The notes: a model not told the origin generated them from the sequence alone. A stretch of DNA of 64,000 bases from Parabacteroides goldsteinii DSM 19448 = WAL 12034 (GCF_000969835.1 NZ_KQ033912.1:2937373-3001372), one strand, 5' to 3'. Shown: positions 43,306 to 52,851, numbered from the stretch's first letter. Numbers and translations are program-made.

Positions 43306-46026
43306 GTGAAATACTTCCTATCCATATTATTCCTTTTATGCCTGTTGTTTGCCGGTTGCGACCGTGCCGATAGGGAAAAGAAATATGTGATAGGAATTTC
43401 CCAATGTATGCTGGATGATGCCTGGCGGCAGCAAATGATTCGGGAGGTGGGGATTGAGGCATCCAATTATGATAGTATTAAAGTCCTTATTAAGGATGCC
43501 GATAATGATAACGACCGACAAATCGAACAAATACGCGAACTGATTGCACAAAAGGTCGATGTCCTGATTATTTCACCTTTCGAATCAGCGCCGATAACAG
43601 ATGTGGCCGAAGAAGCATTCCGTGCAGGCATCCCAACGATTATCACCGACCGCAAAGTAAACACGAACCAATATACCACCTTTGTCGGAGCGAATAATTA
43701 TGATCTGGGTTTTGCCGCCGGAACATATGCTGCCAAACATTTACCGCCTCATGCCACTATTCTTGAAATTTGGGGAATGATGGGTTCTTCTCCCGCCCAG
43801 GAACGTCACAATGGTTTTCGGGATGCCTTGCAGGAACGGACGGATTTAACCTTTCGCCCCGTGGAAGGCGACTGGCGGTATGATGTCGCAGCCAAACGCC
43901 TGAAAGAGATAGACTTTTCACAACCCATCGACTTTGTATATGCTCATAACGATATGATGGCTATTGCCGCCCGTGAACATTTTCAGGCAATAGACCCAGT
44001 GCGTGGTAAGGAGTTACATATTATAGGAATGGATGCCGTGGCCAATGCCGGACTGGAAGCGGTGGCGGATGGACGGATTAATGTCTCTTTCCTTTATCCG
44101 ACGGGCGGTGAACAGGTGATACGGACCGCCATGCAGTTGCTTAGAGGGGAGAAGGTGGATAAATATATTCCCTTGTTGAGCGGTTTGGTTGATAAATCGG
44201 CTGCCCAGACCTTGTTGCTTCAATCTGAACGGTTGAGCAATTATCAACAGCGTATCGAGACACAGCGGAGCCGTATGGATGAACTGCTGAACCGTTTTAA
44301 TTTTCTCCGGGATTCATTGAGTGTTATCACGCTTTTGATGGTTGGCTTCATTTCTTTGTCGGTCTATGTATTCTATATTAACTGTAAGATACGGCTTAAA
44401 AACCGCGAACTGCGTGAGATTAATAAGAAAGAGGAAGAACAGCGCCGTAAACTGATATCCCTGAATGCGGAGATAGAAGAGGTGACAGCCTCCAAACTCC
44501 AGTTCTTTACCAATATATCCCATGAAGTACGAACTCCGTTAACACTGATATTGGGGCCGTTGGACAGATTGCTTAACTTATTGCACGATTCCTCCTACCT
44601 TTCAGACCTGGAGTTGATTCATAAGAATGCGGGGCGTTTACTCCGCGTCATCAATCAACTATTGGATTTCCGGAAGGTGGAGAATAAGCAGGAGAAACTG
44701 AAGATACGTGAGACGGAAATCGTTTCGTTCAGCAGTGAGGTGAAGTCATATTTCAATAGTATGGCGAAGGTGCGCAATATTACCTATACTTTTGCCTCGG
44801 ACATGAAGAACTGCCGTATCTGGATGGATGCGGATATGATTGAGAAGGTTTTGGTGAATTTGTTATCCAATGCATTTAAGTTTACGGCCGAAGGGGGAAA
44901 GATTGGGGTAGCGCTGGAAGAGTCGGACGAATGGGTGACGATACATGTCGAAGACAATGGCTCGGGTATCCAACCGGAGAATTTGCCTTATCTCTTCAAC
45001 CGTTTCTATTCGGAGAACAGCCGGGTGGGGACAGGTATCGGTTTGCATCTGGTCCATGAATATGTAAAGATGCATAACGGAGAGGTAACAGTGGAAAGTG
45101 TCCCCGGACAGCGAACCGTTTTCTCCGTTTGCCTTCGGAAAGATAAGACGCAGCTGAACGGCGAATATATCACGGAACTGCCTGTTTCCCATTTGGCGTA
45201 TGATGCTTCGAACCTGGATGATTCCGAAGAGAAAACGTTGTTGGCACAGACATATCCTTATTCCGTTTTGGTTGTTGAAGACGATGATGAGGTCCGTGCG
45301 TTCCTGGAAAAGGAATTATCGGAGAACTTCCGCGTATTTACCGCTACCAATGGAAAGGTCGCTTTGAATCTTCTTCAGGAGGAAAATGAAATATCGCTTG
45401 TCTTATCCGATGTGATGATGCCGGAAATGAATGGCTTCGAACTTTGCCGCAGTATAAAAACGGATATCGCCATCAGCCATATTCCCGTTATCCTGTTGAC
45501 GGCCTTGTCGGATGAACGTCAGCGTATGTATGGCATATCGGGCGGGGCGGACGGTTATATCCAGAAGCCTTTCCATGTGAACTTTGTAAAACTCCGTATA
45601 ATCCGTATCCTCGAAGAACAAAAAAAGTTGCGCGAAGCATTCCTGAAAAAGCTGCAAAGCAGTAATATGCTGATGGCGCAACCGGAGAAGGTGGAGAATA
45701 TGGATGACCTGTTCCTTCGCCGGTTCCTGACACAGATTGAAGAGATATATACCGATTCTGAATTTAATGTGGAGAAGTTGAGTGATACGCTCGGTTTGTC
45801 GCGCGGCCATCTCCACCGTAAGATAAAAGACCTGACTGGAACCAGCCCGGTCGATTTTCTCCGTAACTACCGTTTAAAGAAGGCCGCCGTTCTTCTGAAA
45901 CAAAAGCAATACAATATCAACGAGATTGCTTACCGCACAGGCTTTTCGTCTCCCGCCTATTTTGCCAAATGCTTTAAGGCCGTTTATAACCAAACCCCGA
46001 AAGAGTATCAGAATACATCAGAATAG
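43306..46026 (+). CDS. Hybrid two-component system regulator with sugar-binding periplasmic domain (BT1754-like)
   Basis: A 906-aa one-protein signalling system with a GTG start; the ATG 2 bases earlier reads directly into TGA. In order: an N-terminal hydrophobic segment with a lipobox-like LFAGC-D, a type I periplasmic sugar-binding domain (about 27-310), a membrane helix (about 344-365), HisKA with SHEVRTPL (about 406), HATPase with GTGIGLHL, a receiver with phospho-acceptor Asp in LSDVMMPEM, and a C-terminal AraC helix-turn-helix ending near TPKEYQ. This domain set matches the fructose-sensing HTCS BT1754 of B. thetaiotaomicron. It should activate the downstream fructan genes. Confidence 0.9.
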   Translation: MKYFLSILFLLCLLFAGCDRADREKKYVIGISQCMLDDAWRQQMIREVGIEASNYDSIKVLIKDADNDNDRQIEQIRELIAQKVDVLIISPFESAPITDVAEEAFRAGIPTIITDRKVNTNQYTTFVGANNYDLGFAAGTYAAKHLPPHATILEIWGMMGSSPAQERHNGFRDALQERTDLTFRPVEGDWRYDVAAKRLKEIDFSQPIDFVYAHNDMMAIAAREHFQAIDPVRGKELHIIGMDAVANAGLEAVADGRINVSFLYPTGGEQVIRTAMQLLRGEKVDKYIPLLSGLVDKSAAQTLLLQSERLSNYQQRIETQRSRMDELLNRFNFLRDSLSVITLLMVGFISLSVYVFYINCKIRLKNRELREINKKEEEQRRKLISLNAEIEEVTASKLQFFTNISHEVRTPLTLILGPLDRLLNLLHDSSYLSDLELIHKNAGRLLRVINQLLDFRKVENKQEKLKIRETEIVSFSSEVKSYFNSMAKVRNITYTFASDMKNCRIWMDADMIEKVLVNLLSNAFKFTAEGGKIGVALEESDEWVTIHVEDNGSGIQPENLPYLFNRFYSENSRVGTGIGLHLVHEYVKMHNGEVTVESVPGQRTVFSVCLRKDKTQLNGEYITELPVSHLAYDASNLDDSEEKTLLAQTYPYSVLVVEDDDEVRAFLEKELSENFRVFTATNGKVALNLLQEENEISLVLSDVMMPEMNGFELCRSIKTDIAISHIPVILLTALSDERQRMYGISGGADGYIQKPFHVNFVKLRIIRILEEQKKLREAFLKKLQSSNMLMAQPEKVENMDDLFLRRFLTQIEEIYTDSEFNVEKLSDTLGLSRGHLHRKIKDLTGTSPVDFLRNYRLKKAAVLLKQKQYNINEIAYRTGFSSPAYFAKCFKAVYNQTPKEYQNTSE

Positions 46027-46069
46027 GCAACATTTTGTGAGTGCCGGTCACAAGAGGCTGTGAGGACGT

Positions 46070-46110
46070 CTCAAAGCCTGCTTCAACGAGCTCTCAAAGG
46101 AGGCTTTGAG
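46070..46110. terminator. Stem-loop after the HTCS gene
   Basis: CTCAAAGCCT (46070-46079) pairs perfectly with AGGCTTTGAG (46101-46110) around a 21-base loop. GAGCTCTCAAAGG in the loop gives alternative pairing. It may separate HTCS transcription from the fructan operon. Confidence 0.5.
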
Positions 46111-46141
46111 GAGACCTCAAAAAAACAACTTCTTTTTCCTA

Positions 46142-46214
46142 TCACATTTGTCGCATTTATCTGACGGATATTATACTATTGGAATGAATTTCAGGGTATG
46201 TGACGAATGTGACA
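46142..46214 (+). promoter_or_regulatory. Inverted TCACATTTGTCGCA / TGTGACGAATGTGAC pair upstream of the fructan operon
   Basis: TCACATTTGTCGCA (46142-46155) and TGTGACGAATGTGACA (46199-46214) are near-perfect inverted copies about 57 bases apart. They lie 95-165 bases before the start of the outer-membrane barrel gene. This is a plausible binding arrangement for the AraC domain of the HTCS. Confidence 0.45.
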
Positions 46215-46307
46215 GGATTGGCTCGTTTTGTTATATCCGATTGTTTTCAGTGCCTCTACATTTGCTCCCGAAAACTTGTTAGCAGGAACAACATTAAAAC
46301 ATTCTAT

Positions 46308-48623
46308 ATGAAAACAGTTGCCATGATTACCATGAAGAAGTCTTTCCTTTTATTAATTGCCGGCTGTACTTTGTCAGCCGCAACATATGCACAGGAAGCG
46401 GTAAAAGATACCGTTCAGGTGAATAAGGAAAAATCAAATGAAACGAACAGCCGCAATGTGATGCTGAATGCCTCCAGTGCGAATGGTCCCCGCGAGATAT
46501 CCATCGGACTGCCCGGTGGTGATGTTAATGTCCTCGAAAATGGTTTGCCTGTCGTCTACAATTCCAATCCTCATAATGTAAATACCCATTGGCGCGGTGA
46601 CGGCAGCCTGGGGCATGTCGGATTATTGAAGATTTCGGAAACGGCTATCACAACCGGTACTGTTGGATATGCGGTAAACTCTCATACGCAACTTGGGACG
46701 CAAAAATTCCGGGGTAAACTGAATTATAATACAAATCATTTCGGTAAGCAGCAAATCGACCTGAATATCAGCGGTAATGCCGGGAAAGGTTGGTTTTACA
46801 GCGGAAGTATTTATCAGGATTTCGACCCGGGAACTTTCAAGCTGCGTTTTGCTTCCAATCAGGACCGTACCCAGATTTATAAAGCAGCCATCACCAAACG
46901 CTATCATCAGGACCGCGGTGAATTATCGGTTATTTATCATTACAGCAATAGCCGCTGGCCCTCGAATGCCGCGACCAATGCCCCTTTTATGTATGTGGGC
47001 GACGGAAGTGTGAAGGAGATTCCCGGTTTTAAATTGGGTACAAGTTCTTACCTGCCGACAACGGGCGAGATGGTTTATATGGATATGCGTTCCGGTGAAT
47101 TGAAGAAGACCAACCTCTATGATGCCTCCCTGAATAAAGGCAACCAGATTAGCCTGCATCATGCTTATAAATGGGACAACGGACTGAAATGGATTGTGAA
47201 TGCCAAATACGACCATGCGCTCGGCTCTTATGTCTATCAGACGCCGATGTCGCTGGAAAAGAAGACTTCGGAAGACGACTATTCCCTGAAAGACCTGGAA
47301 GGCAATCTGACTCCTTATGAAGGCTATGTACAAAGCCGCATGTCTTGTCTGAATCGCGGTAATATAGATGAAACCTTCCTGACTTCCGAACTGTCGCGCG
47401 AATATAAAAACGGAACCTGGCGTATCGGGTTGAACCAGTGGCATTATAAGATTGATTATGCCTCCAATACCACCATGTACGACCATACAGTGGAAGAATA
47501 TCCGAGCCGGCTGATGAAAGAAGGTTATACCGATGGCGTTTACTACGACTTCAACAAGAATGCTTCCGAATATTACAAAGGGTATGAAAATAAACTGGCC
47601 CTTTATTTTACCCACGATTGGGATATCAACGACAAAATCAATGTCTACTACGGTGCCCGCTTCGAATATCAGAAGATGCACGGCCAGAATGCAGCGGTCT
47701 ATCTGAGGAATGACAGCGTATTGGGACGTTTCCCTAACTATCATTTGGGTGCGGCTTATAATAAGAACGGACAGACCGGAACCGTCGCTCCGCAGGATTT
47801 CGATTATGACTGGTTCAATCAGGTCTATACGTTTGCCCTGACTTACAAGCTGACCGGGCAGTTCGGTTTTACAGGCGATTTCACTTATAATACGCAGCAT
47901 CCTGCCATCTCCAGTTTTGCCCCGTCCGAATTGCCGAATGTGGAGAAAGTATCCATTCCGTTGGGACGTGCCGGTATCTATTATAATAATAACTGGTTGA
48001 GCCTGACGTCTTTGTTCTCTTATATCGGAAAGACGAACAATAACTCTACCCTGAACCTGATTAATCCGAATAACTCGAAAGATATCAACGCAGCCCCGCT
48101 CAGCTACGATATTAAAACTATCGGGTGGACGACCGACCTGATTGCCAAGTTGTTCAGAGGTTTCGACCTGCACTTCCTGTTTACTTACCAGAATCCGACT
48201 TATAAGAAGTATGAAACAGGCGTGAATTTCTCGGACGGCAGCTATGCCGGTATCAATGCTACCGGCAATATCGTGACGGAAATACCGAAAGTCCTGCTGG
48301 AGATTGATCCGAGTTACACCTATAAAGACTTTCGGGTTTGGTTGAGCGCCCGTTATTTCAGCAAGACGTATGCCAATATCAACAATGCCTATTATTTTAA
48401 TGGTCGTTGGGAAACATTCGGAGGTGTTAATTACAAAGTAAATAAGTATCTTAGCCTGGGAGCGACAGTCGTGAATATCCTGAACCAGACCGGAGCACGT
48501 GGCAGTATTTCGGGAGCCGAACTGGATAAGAAGGAGGATGCCTCCAAGCATAACGGGCAGTGGATGGCCGGCAGCTATATCCGTCCCTTCACCGTAGAAT
48601 TTAGTGCAAACATTACATTTTAA
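46308..48623 (+). CDS. TonB-dependent-receptor-like outer-membrane beta-barrel of the fructan locus
   Basis: The start is placed at 46308 (MKTVAMITMKKS); 46332 (MKKSFLLLIAG) is also possible. The frame to 46200 runs through the regulatory repeat. The product is about 771 aa, with a signal peptide ending near TYAQ. It has a reduced plug-like region (DVNVLENGLPVVYN... to GYAVNSHTQLG), then a long series of aromatic-rich beta strands and a C-terminal VEFSANITF ending in phenylalanine. It lacks the carboxypeptidase-like domain of SusC, and no SusD partner is present. It probably imports sucrose or short fructans across the outer membrane. It lies 18 bases before the GH32 gene. Confidence 0.75.
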   Translation: MKTVAMITMKKSFLLLIAGCTLSAATYAQEAVKDTVQVNKEKSNETNSRNVMLNASSANGPREISIGLPGGDVNVLENGLPVVYNSNPHNVNTHWRGDGSLGHVGLLKISETAITTGTVGYAVNSHTQLGTQKFRGKLNYNTNHFGKQQIDLNISGNAGKGWFYSGSIYQDFDPGTFKLRFASNQDRTQIYKAAITKRYHQDRGELSVIYHYSNSRWPSNAATNAPFMYVGDGSVKEIPGFKLGTSSYLPTTGEMVYMDMRSGELKKTNLYDASLNKGNQISLHHAYKWDNGLKWIVNAKYDHALGSYVYQTPMSLEKKTSEDDYSLKDLEGNLTPYEGYVQSRMSCLNRGNIDETFLTSELSREYKNGTWRIGLNQWHYKIDYASNTTMYDHTVEEYPSRLMKEGYTDGVYYDFNKNASEYYKGYENKLALYFTHDWDINDKINVYYGARFEYQKMHGQNAAVYLRNDSVLGRFPNYHLGAAYNKNGQTGTVAPQDFDYDWFNQVYTFALTYKLTGQFGFTGDFTYNTQHPAISSFAPSELPNVEKVSIPLGRAGIYYNNNWLSLTSLFSYIGKTNNNSTLNLINPNNSKDINAAPLSYDIKTIGWTTDLIAKLFRGFDLHFLFTYQNPTYKKYETGVNFSDGSYAGINATGNIVTEIPKVLLEIDPSYTYKDFRVWLSARYFSKTYANINNAYYFNGRWETFGGVNYKVNKYLSLGATVVNILNQTGARGSISGAELDKKEDASKHNGQWMAGSYIRPFTVEFSANITF

Positions 48624-48641
48624 CAATTAATCTATTATCAT

Positions 48642-50528
48642 ATGAAAGCAACGATTTTGAATAACAGTAAGAATTTTCTGATGGGCTGTGCCGTATCAGT
48701 AAGCCTGGCCGCTTGCCAGTCCGCCTCTAAAGAAGGATTTACTTTGGAGCAGCAGGGCGATACACTAACGTTTGTCCATATTACGAATCCGGCCAAATAC
48801 CTCTTGTTGCCGGTGGAAGAACATACCGGTGAAGGGCAGGTGTGTCTTGTGACGGGGAATCCGGCGGATACGGATATGGATATCCGTCTGGCTAAAAAGG
48901 AAACGGATTATTTCGTCCCTTTCGAACTGCCTGCCGGAGCAAAAGAGGCGGTTGTCCGTATCCGCAAAACGCCGAAGGATGCCGTATGCTGGAAAGAGAT
49001 GAAACTCTCCGACACGTTCGATACGACCAACCGTGATAAATTCCGTCCTCTTTATCACCATACTCCGTTGTATGGTTGGATGAATGATGCGAACGGACTG
49101 GTTTATAAGGATGGCGAATATCATCTTTACTTTCAGTATAATCCTTACGGTTCGGTATGGGGAAATATGCATTGGGGGCATTCCGTAAGCCGTGACCTGG
49201 TTCATTGGGAACATCTTCCGGTTGCCCTGGCCCGTGATACGATGGGGCATATCTTTTCCGGCAGTTCCGTTGTGGACAAGGATAATACGGCCGGTTACGG
49301 TGCCGGTTCGATCGTCTCCTTCTATACTTCCGCCAGCGATAAGAACGGACAGATACAATGTATGGCTCACAGTAGCGATAACGGGCGTACGTTTACCAAA
49401 TACGAAAAGAACCCTGTCCTTACCCCGTTCGACGGCCTGAAAGATTTCCGCGACCCGAAAGTGTTCTGGTATGCTCCGGAAAAGAAGTGGGTGATGATTG
49501 TGTCGGCCGATAAGGAAATGCGGTTTTATTCTTCCAGGGATTTAAAAGACTGGACGTATATGAGTGCTTTCGGTGACGGGTACGGTGTGCAGCCGAGTCA
49601 GTTCGAATGCCCGGATATGGTGCAACTGCCGGTAAACGGGGATTTGAATATCAAGAAATGGGCGCTGATTGTCAATATCAATCCGGGTTGTTTGTTCGGA
49701 GGGTCGGCTACGCAGTATTTTATCGGGGATTTCGACGGAACAAAGTTTGTCTGCGATACGAAACCGGAAGTAGTCAAATGGATGGACTGGGGAAAAGACC
49801 ATTATGCGACAGTCTGCTTTTCCAATACCGGCGACCGTGTCATTGCCGTGCCCTGGATGAGCAATTGGCAGTATGCGAATATTATTCCTACGCAGCAGTA
49901 TCGTAGTGCCAATGCTTTGCCTCGCGAATTGACCATGTATTCCGAAGGGAAAGAGGTGTATATGGCAGTGAATCCGGTCAGGGAATTGGAATCGCTCAGG
50001 AAAGAGACACGCGAGATTCCTGCTTTCACGGTTGAGGCGAATAAAGCTGTCAGCATAGATACGCTGTTTGCCGGAAATGATGGCGCATTCGAGATAAATA
50101 TGAATGTAGCAACCGGTGAATCGAGTATCGCAGGCTTTCAGTTGGTGAACGGGAAAGGTGAGTATGTGGATATTTATCTGGACCTGAATGCGAAGAAGCT
50201 GGTTATGGACAGGGTGCATAGCGGTATCGTGGACTTTGGAAAGAATAGTGTTCCGCATGAAAAGGAAGCACACGATAACCGTATCGCCAACTCCATTAAT
50301 TATGTGGACGATTTTGCTTTGGCGACCTGGGGACCGTTATCTCCGGCACAGGAACATACGCTTCGGATTTTTGTAGATAAATGCTCTGTCGAAGTCTTCC
50401 TCGATGGCGGAAAGGTGGCTATGACCAACCTTGTTTTCCCGAACGAACCTTACAACTGTCTGAACTTTTACAGTAAGGACGGTTCCTGTCGGGTAAATTC
50501 GTTGAATATTTATAAATTAGCACTTTAA
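48642..50528 (+). CDS. GH32 family fructan/sucrose hydrolase lipoprotein
   Basis: A 628-aa enzyme with a lipoprotein signal (SLAAC, Cys25). The GH32 active site is visible: GWMNDANG (residues 145-152, nucleophile Asp149), FRDPK (269-273, transition-state stabiliser) and ECPD (acid/base Glu322). The beta-sandwich domain fills the C-terminal 170 residues. It is an exo-acting beta-fructosidase (invertase, inulinase or levanase type); the specificity is not decided by sequence. As a lipoprotein it may face the periplasm or the surface. It is operonic with the fructokinase (13-base gap). Confidence 0.93.
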   Translation: MKATILNNSKNFLMGCAVSVSLAACQSASKEGFTLEQQGDTLTFVHITNPAKYLLLPVEEHTGEGQVCLVTGNPADTDMDIRLAKKETDYFVPFELPAGAKEAVVRIRKTPKDAVCWKEMKLSDTFDTTNRDKFRPLYHHTPLYGWMNDANGLVYKDGEYHLYFQYNPYGSVWGNMHWGHSVSRDLVHWEHLPVALARDTMGHIFSGSSVVDKDNTAGYGAGSIVSFYTSASDKNGQIQCMAHSSDNGRTFTKYEKNPVLTPFDGLKDFRDPKVFWYAPEKKWVMIVSADKEMRFYSSRDLKDWTYMSAFGDGYGVQPSQFECPDMVQLPVNGDLNIKKWALIVNINPGCLFGGSATQYFIGDFDGTKFVCDTKPEVVKWMDWGKDHYATVCFSNTGDRVIAVPWMSNWQYANIIPTQQYRSANALPRELTMYSEGKEVYMAVNPVRELESLRKETREIPAFTVEANKAVSIDTLFAGNDGAFEINMNVATGESSIAGFQLVNGKGEYVDIYLDLNAKKLVMDRVHSGIVDFGKNSVPHEKEAHDNRIANSINYVDDFALATWGPLSPAQEHTLRIFVDKCSVEVFLDGGKVAMTNLVFPNEPYNCLNFYSKDGSCRVNSLNIYKLAL

Positions 50529-50541
50529 AAATTGAAATATC

Positions 50542-51411
50542 ATGGAAAAGAATAAACCTGTAGTAGTCGGTATCGGCGAACTCCTTTGGGATGTCCTGCC
50601 AACCGGAAAGCGTGCCGGAGGTGCTCCGATCAACTTTGTATATCACGCCACACAAATGGGAGCTGAGGGATATGCCGTCAGTGCAGTAGGAAATGATTTG
50701 TCAGGAACGGAAATCGTTCAGGAATTGGAAAAGAACCATATCTCCAACAGCTTGGGAACAGTAGAATATCCAACCGGAAGTGTGATGGTGGAACTGAAGG
50801 ATGGTATTCCGACCTACACAATCATTGAAGGCGTTGCCTGGGACCATATCCCTCTAACCCAGGAATCTATCGACCTGGTAAAGAGGGCGGATGCCATTTG
50901 TTATGGCACATTGGCTTTGCGTTCGCAGGCGTCAAGAGAAACGATCCTGTCTTTATTGTCGTATGCACGTGAAGATGCGTTGCGCTTCTTCGATATCAAT
51001 ATCCGGCAATCGTATTACTCTAAAGAGCTGATTGAAACGTTGTTGCATAAAGCAAATGTCTTTAAGGTGAATGACGAGGAACTGGTATTGCTTCGCAGCA
51101 TGTGTGATCTGGAAGGTACGGACGAGGAAGTGTGCCGTAAGATGTTGAGGAAATATAACCTCAGATATGTGATTCTGACAGCCGGAAGCGCTTTCAGTTC
51201 GATTTATTCGCCGGATGAGCAGTCCACTATCCCGACTCCTAAAGTACAGGTTGTCGATACGGTAGGAGCAGGCGATTCTTTTTCCGGGGCGTTTGTCTAT
51301 TCTATATTAACAGGGAAATCCCTGCGTGAAGCCCATCAGCTTGCTGTTGAAACGGCCGCTTTTGTTTGTACACAGGAAGGGGCATGGCCTCCTTATCCGA
51401 ATAAAGAATGA
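50542..51411 (+). CDS. PfkB-family carbohydrate kinase, fructokinase
   Basis: A 289-aa ribokinase-fold kinase beginning VVGIGELLWDVLPTGKRAGGAPINF, with the C-terminal PfkB signature DTVGAGDSFSGAFVYSIL (catalytic Asp in GAGD). It should phosphorylate fructose released by GH32. The order GH32, kinase, permease matches known Bacteroides fructan loci. The stop codon overlaps the MFS start by 4 bases. Confidence 0.9.
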   Translation: MEKNKPVVVGIGELLWDVLPTGKRAGGAPINFVYHATQMGAEGYAVSAVGNDLSGTEIVQELEKNHISNSLGTVEYPTGSVMVELKDGIPTYTIIEGVAWDHIPLTQESIDLVKRADAICYGTLALRSQASRETILSLLSYAREDALRFFDINIRQSYYSKELIETLLHKANVFKVNDEELVLLRSMCDLEGTDEEVCRKMLRKYNLRYVILTAGSAFSSIYSPDEQSTIPTPKVQVVDTVGAGDSFSGAFVYSILTGKSLREAHQLAVETAAFVCTQEGAWPPYPNKE

Positions 51412-52574
51412 TCATGAAAGAAAAAGGTTTATATATAAAGTTGATCCCGGTCATGCTGGCGTTCTTCGCTATGGGATTTGTGGATCTGGTGGGGATTGCT
51501 TCCAACTATGTGAAGGCCGATTTGAACCTGACAGATTCGGAGGCGAATATTTTTCCGTCGCTTGTATTCTTCTGGTTTCTGATTTTCTCTGTTCCAACCG
51601 GAATGCTGATGAACCGGATCGGACGGAAAAAGACTGTATTACTCAGCCTGTTCGTTACATTCTTCTCTTTGCTGCTTCCAATCTTTGGCGATGGTTATAT
51701 GCTGATGCTTATTTCCTTTTCTCTGCTGGGTATCGGTAATGCCTTGATGCAGACTTCTTTGAATCCGTTACTCTCGAATATCATCAGTGGGGATAAGTTG
51801 GCCAGTAGTCTGACTTTCGGACAGTTTGTAAAGGCTATCGCTTCTTTCCTGGCTCCTTATATCGCGATGTGGGGAGCAACGGCTGCGATTCCTTCTTTCG
51901 GCCTGGGCTGGCGGATACTTTTCCCGGTTTATATGGTTGTTGCAGTTATTACAATCCTTTTGTTGGGAGCAACGCAGATAGACGAAGAGAAGCCGGAAGG
52001 GAAACCTTCGACATTCGGAGAATGCTTTGCCTTGCTGGGCAAGCCTTTTATTCTGTTGTGTTTTATCGGCATCATGTGCCATGTCGGCATTGATGTCGGA
52101 ACGAATACAACAGCTCCGAAAATCCTGATGGAGCGTTTGGGAATGGGATTACATGATGCATCGTTTGCCACCAGTCTTTATTTTATCTTCCGTACGGCCG
52201 GTTGTTTCCTGGGTGCTTTTATTCTGAGTCGCATGTCGGCCAAGATATTCTTTGGCATCAGCGTTGCAATGATGGCGCTGGCAATGGTCGGATTGTCTTT
52301 GTTCCACGGCAAAGAGATCATATATATATGTATAGGGTTGATTGGATTCGGAAATTCGAACGTGTTCTCGATCATCTTTTCGCAGGCAATCCAGTCCATG
52401 CCCCAGCGTAAGAACGAGATATCCGGGTTGATGATTATGGGGTTGTTCGGAGGTACTGTCTTTCCCCTTTTCATGGGCTTCCTGTCGGATGCAATGGCTT
52501 CGCAGTTGGGGGCGGTGATTGTGCTGAGTGTGGGCGTTCTCTATCTGATGTTACTTTGTCCGAAGCTTAAGTGA
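51408..52574 (+). CDS. MFS sugar permease, probable fructose transporter
   Basis: A 388-aa protein with about twelve membrane helices and the MFS loop motif NRIGRKKTVLLS after helix 2 (about residues 65-76). It resembles the FucP/GluP-type sugar:H+ symporters that serve Bacteroides fructan loci. An internal ATG at 51414 is an equally good start. It should take fructose across the inner membrane to the kinase. It is the last gene of the operon. Confidence 0.87.
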   Translation: MIMKEKGLYIKLIPVMLAFFAMGFVDLVGIASNYVKADLNLTDSEANIFPSLVFFWFLIFSVPTGMLMNRIGRKKTVLLSLFVTFFSLLLPIFGDGYMLMLISFSLLGIGNALMQTSLNPLLSNIISGDKLASSLTFGQFVKAIASFLAPYIAMWGATAAIPSFGLGWRILFPVYMVVAVITILLLGATQIDEEKPEGKPSTFGECFALLGKPFILLCFIGIMCHVGIDVGTNTTAPKILMERLGMGLHDASFATSLYFIFRTAGCFLGAFILSRMSAKIFFGISVAMMALAMVGLSLFHGKEIIYICIGLIGFGNSNVFSIIFSQAIQSMPQRKNEISGLMIMGLFGGTVFPLFMGFLSDAMASQLGAVIVLSVGVLYLMLLCPKLK

Positions 52575-52601
52575 TAAAGCATCCCTTATGAGGTAATGAG
52601 A

Positions 52602-52689
52602 ATATCATATATTGTAATATAACTGTATCATAATATATGATATTTTATTTTTATAATATATGATATCTTAGTATCATAATATATGATAC
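52602..52689. repeat. Cluster of GTATCATA-ATA-TATGATAC palindromes
   Basis: Near-identical AT palindromes occur at 52625-52643 and 52671-52689 (arms GTATCATA and TATGATAC or TATGATAT around ATA). Partial copies lie at 52602-52613 and 52652-52666. They lie between the end of the fructan operon and the frr promoter and could be operators or stacked terminator hairpins. Confidence 0.6.
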
Positions 52690-52782
52690 AAATTTTCTTT
52701 CTGGATTGCTTTGTCGATTTCTTCGGAGTCGCAAGTTTATGCTACGCTTTCAGTTGAATTATAGTGCTAAAAAAGTAATTTG

Positions 52783-52813
52783 TTTGCTAGGTTCAAAAAC
52801 TTTACTACTTTTG
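52783..52813 (+). promoter_or_regulatory. Complete -33/-7 promoter for frr
   Basis: TTTG (52783-52786), 19 bases, TACTTTTG (52806-52813), then the frr ATG at 52852. Both boxes match consensus with ideal spacing. This also shows that the longer frame from 52780 is not the real start. Confidence 0.75.
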
Positions 52814-52851
52814 TTTATCGAAAAAAACAGAAAACAAAATATCAATCAGTT

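Noticed and set aside
46923-48626. A 567-aa open frame antisense to nearly the whole fructan outer-membrane barrel gene
   Set aside because: It is a codon-bias shadow: the plus-strand frame has a signal peptide, beta-barrel pattern and operon context, while the antisense product has no recognisable domain or start context.
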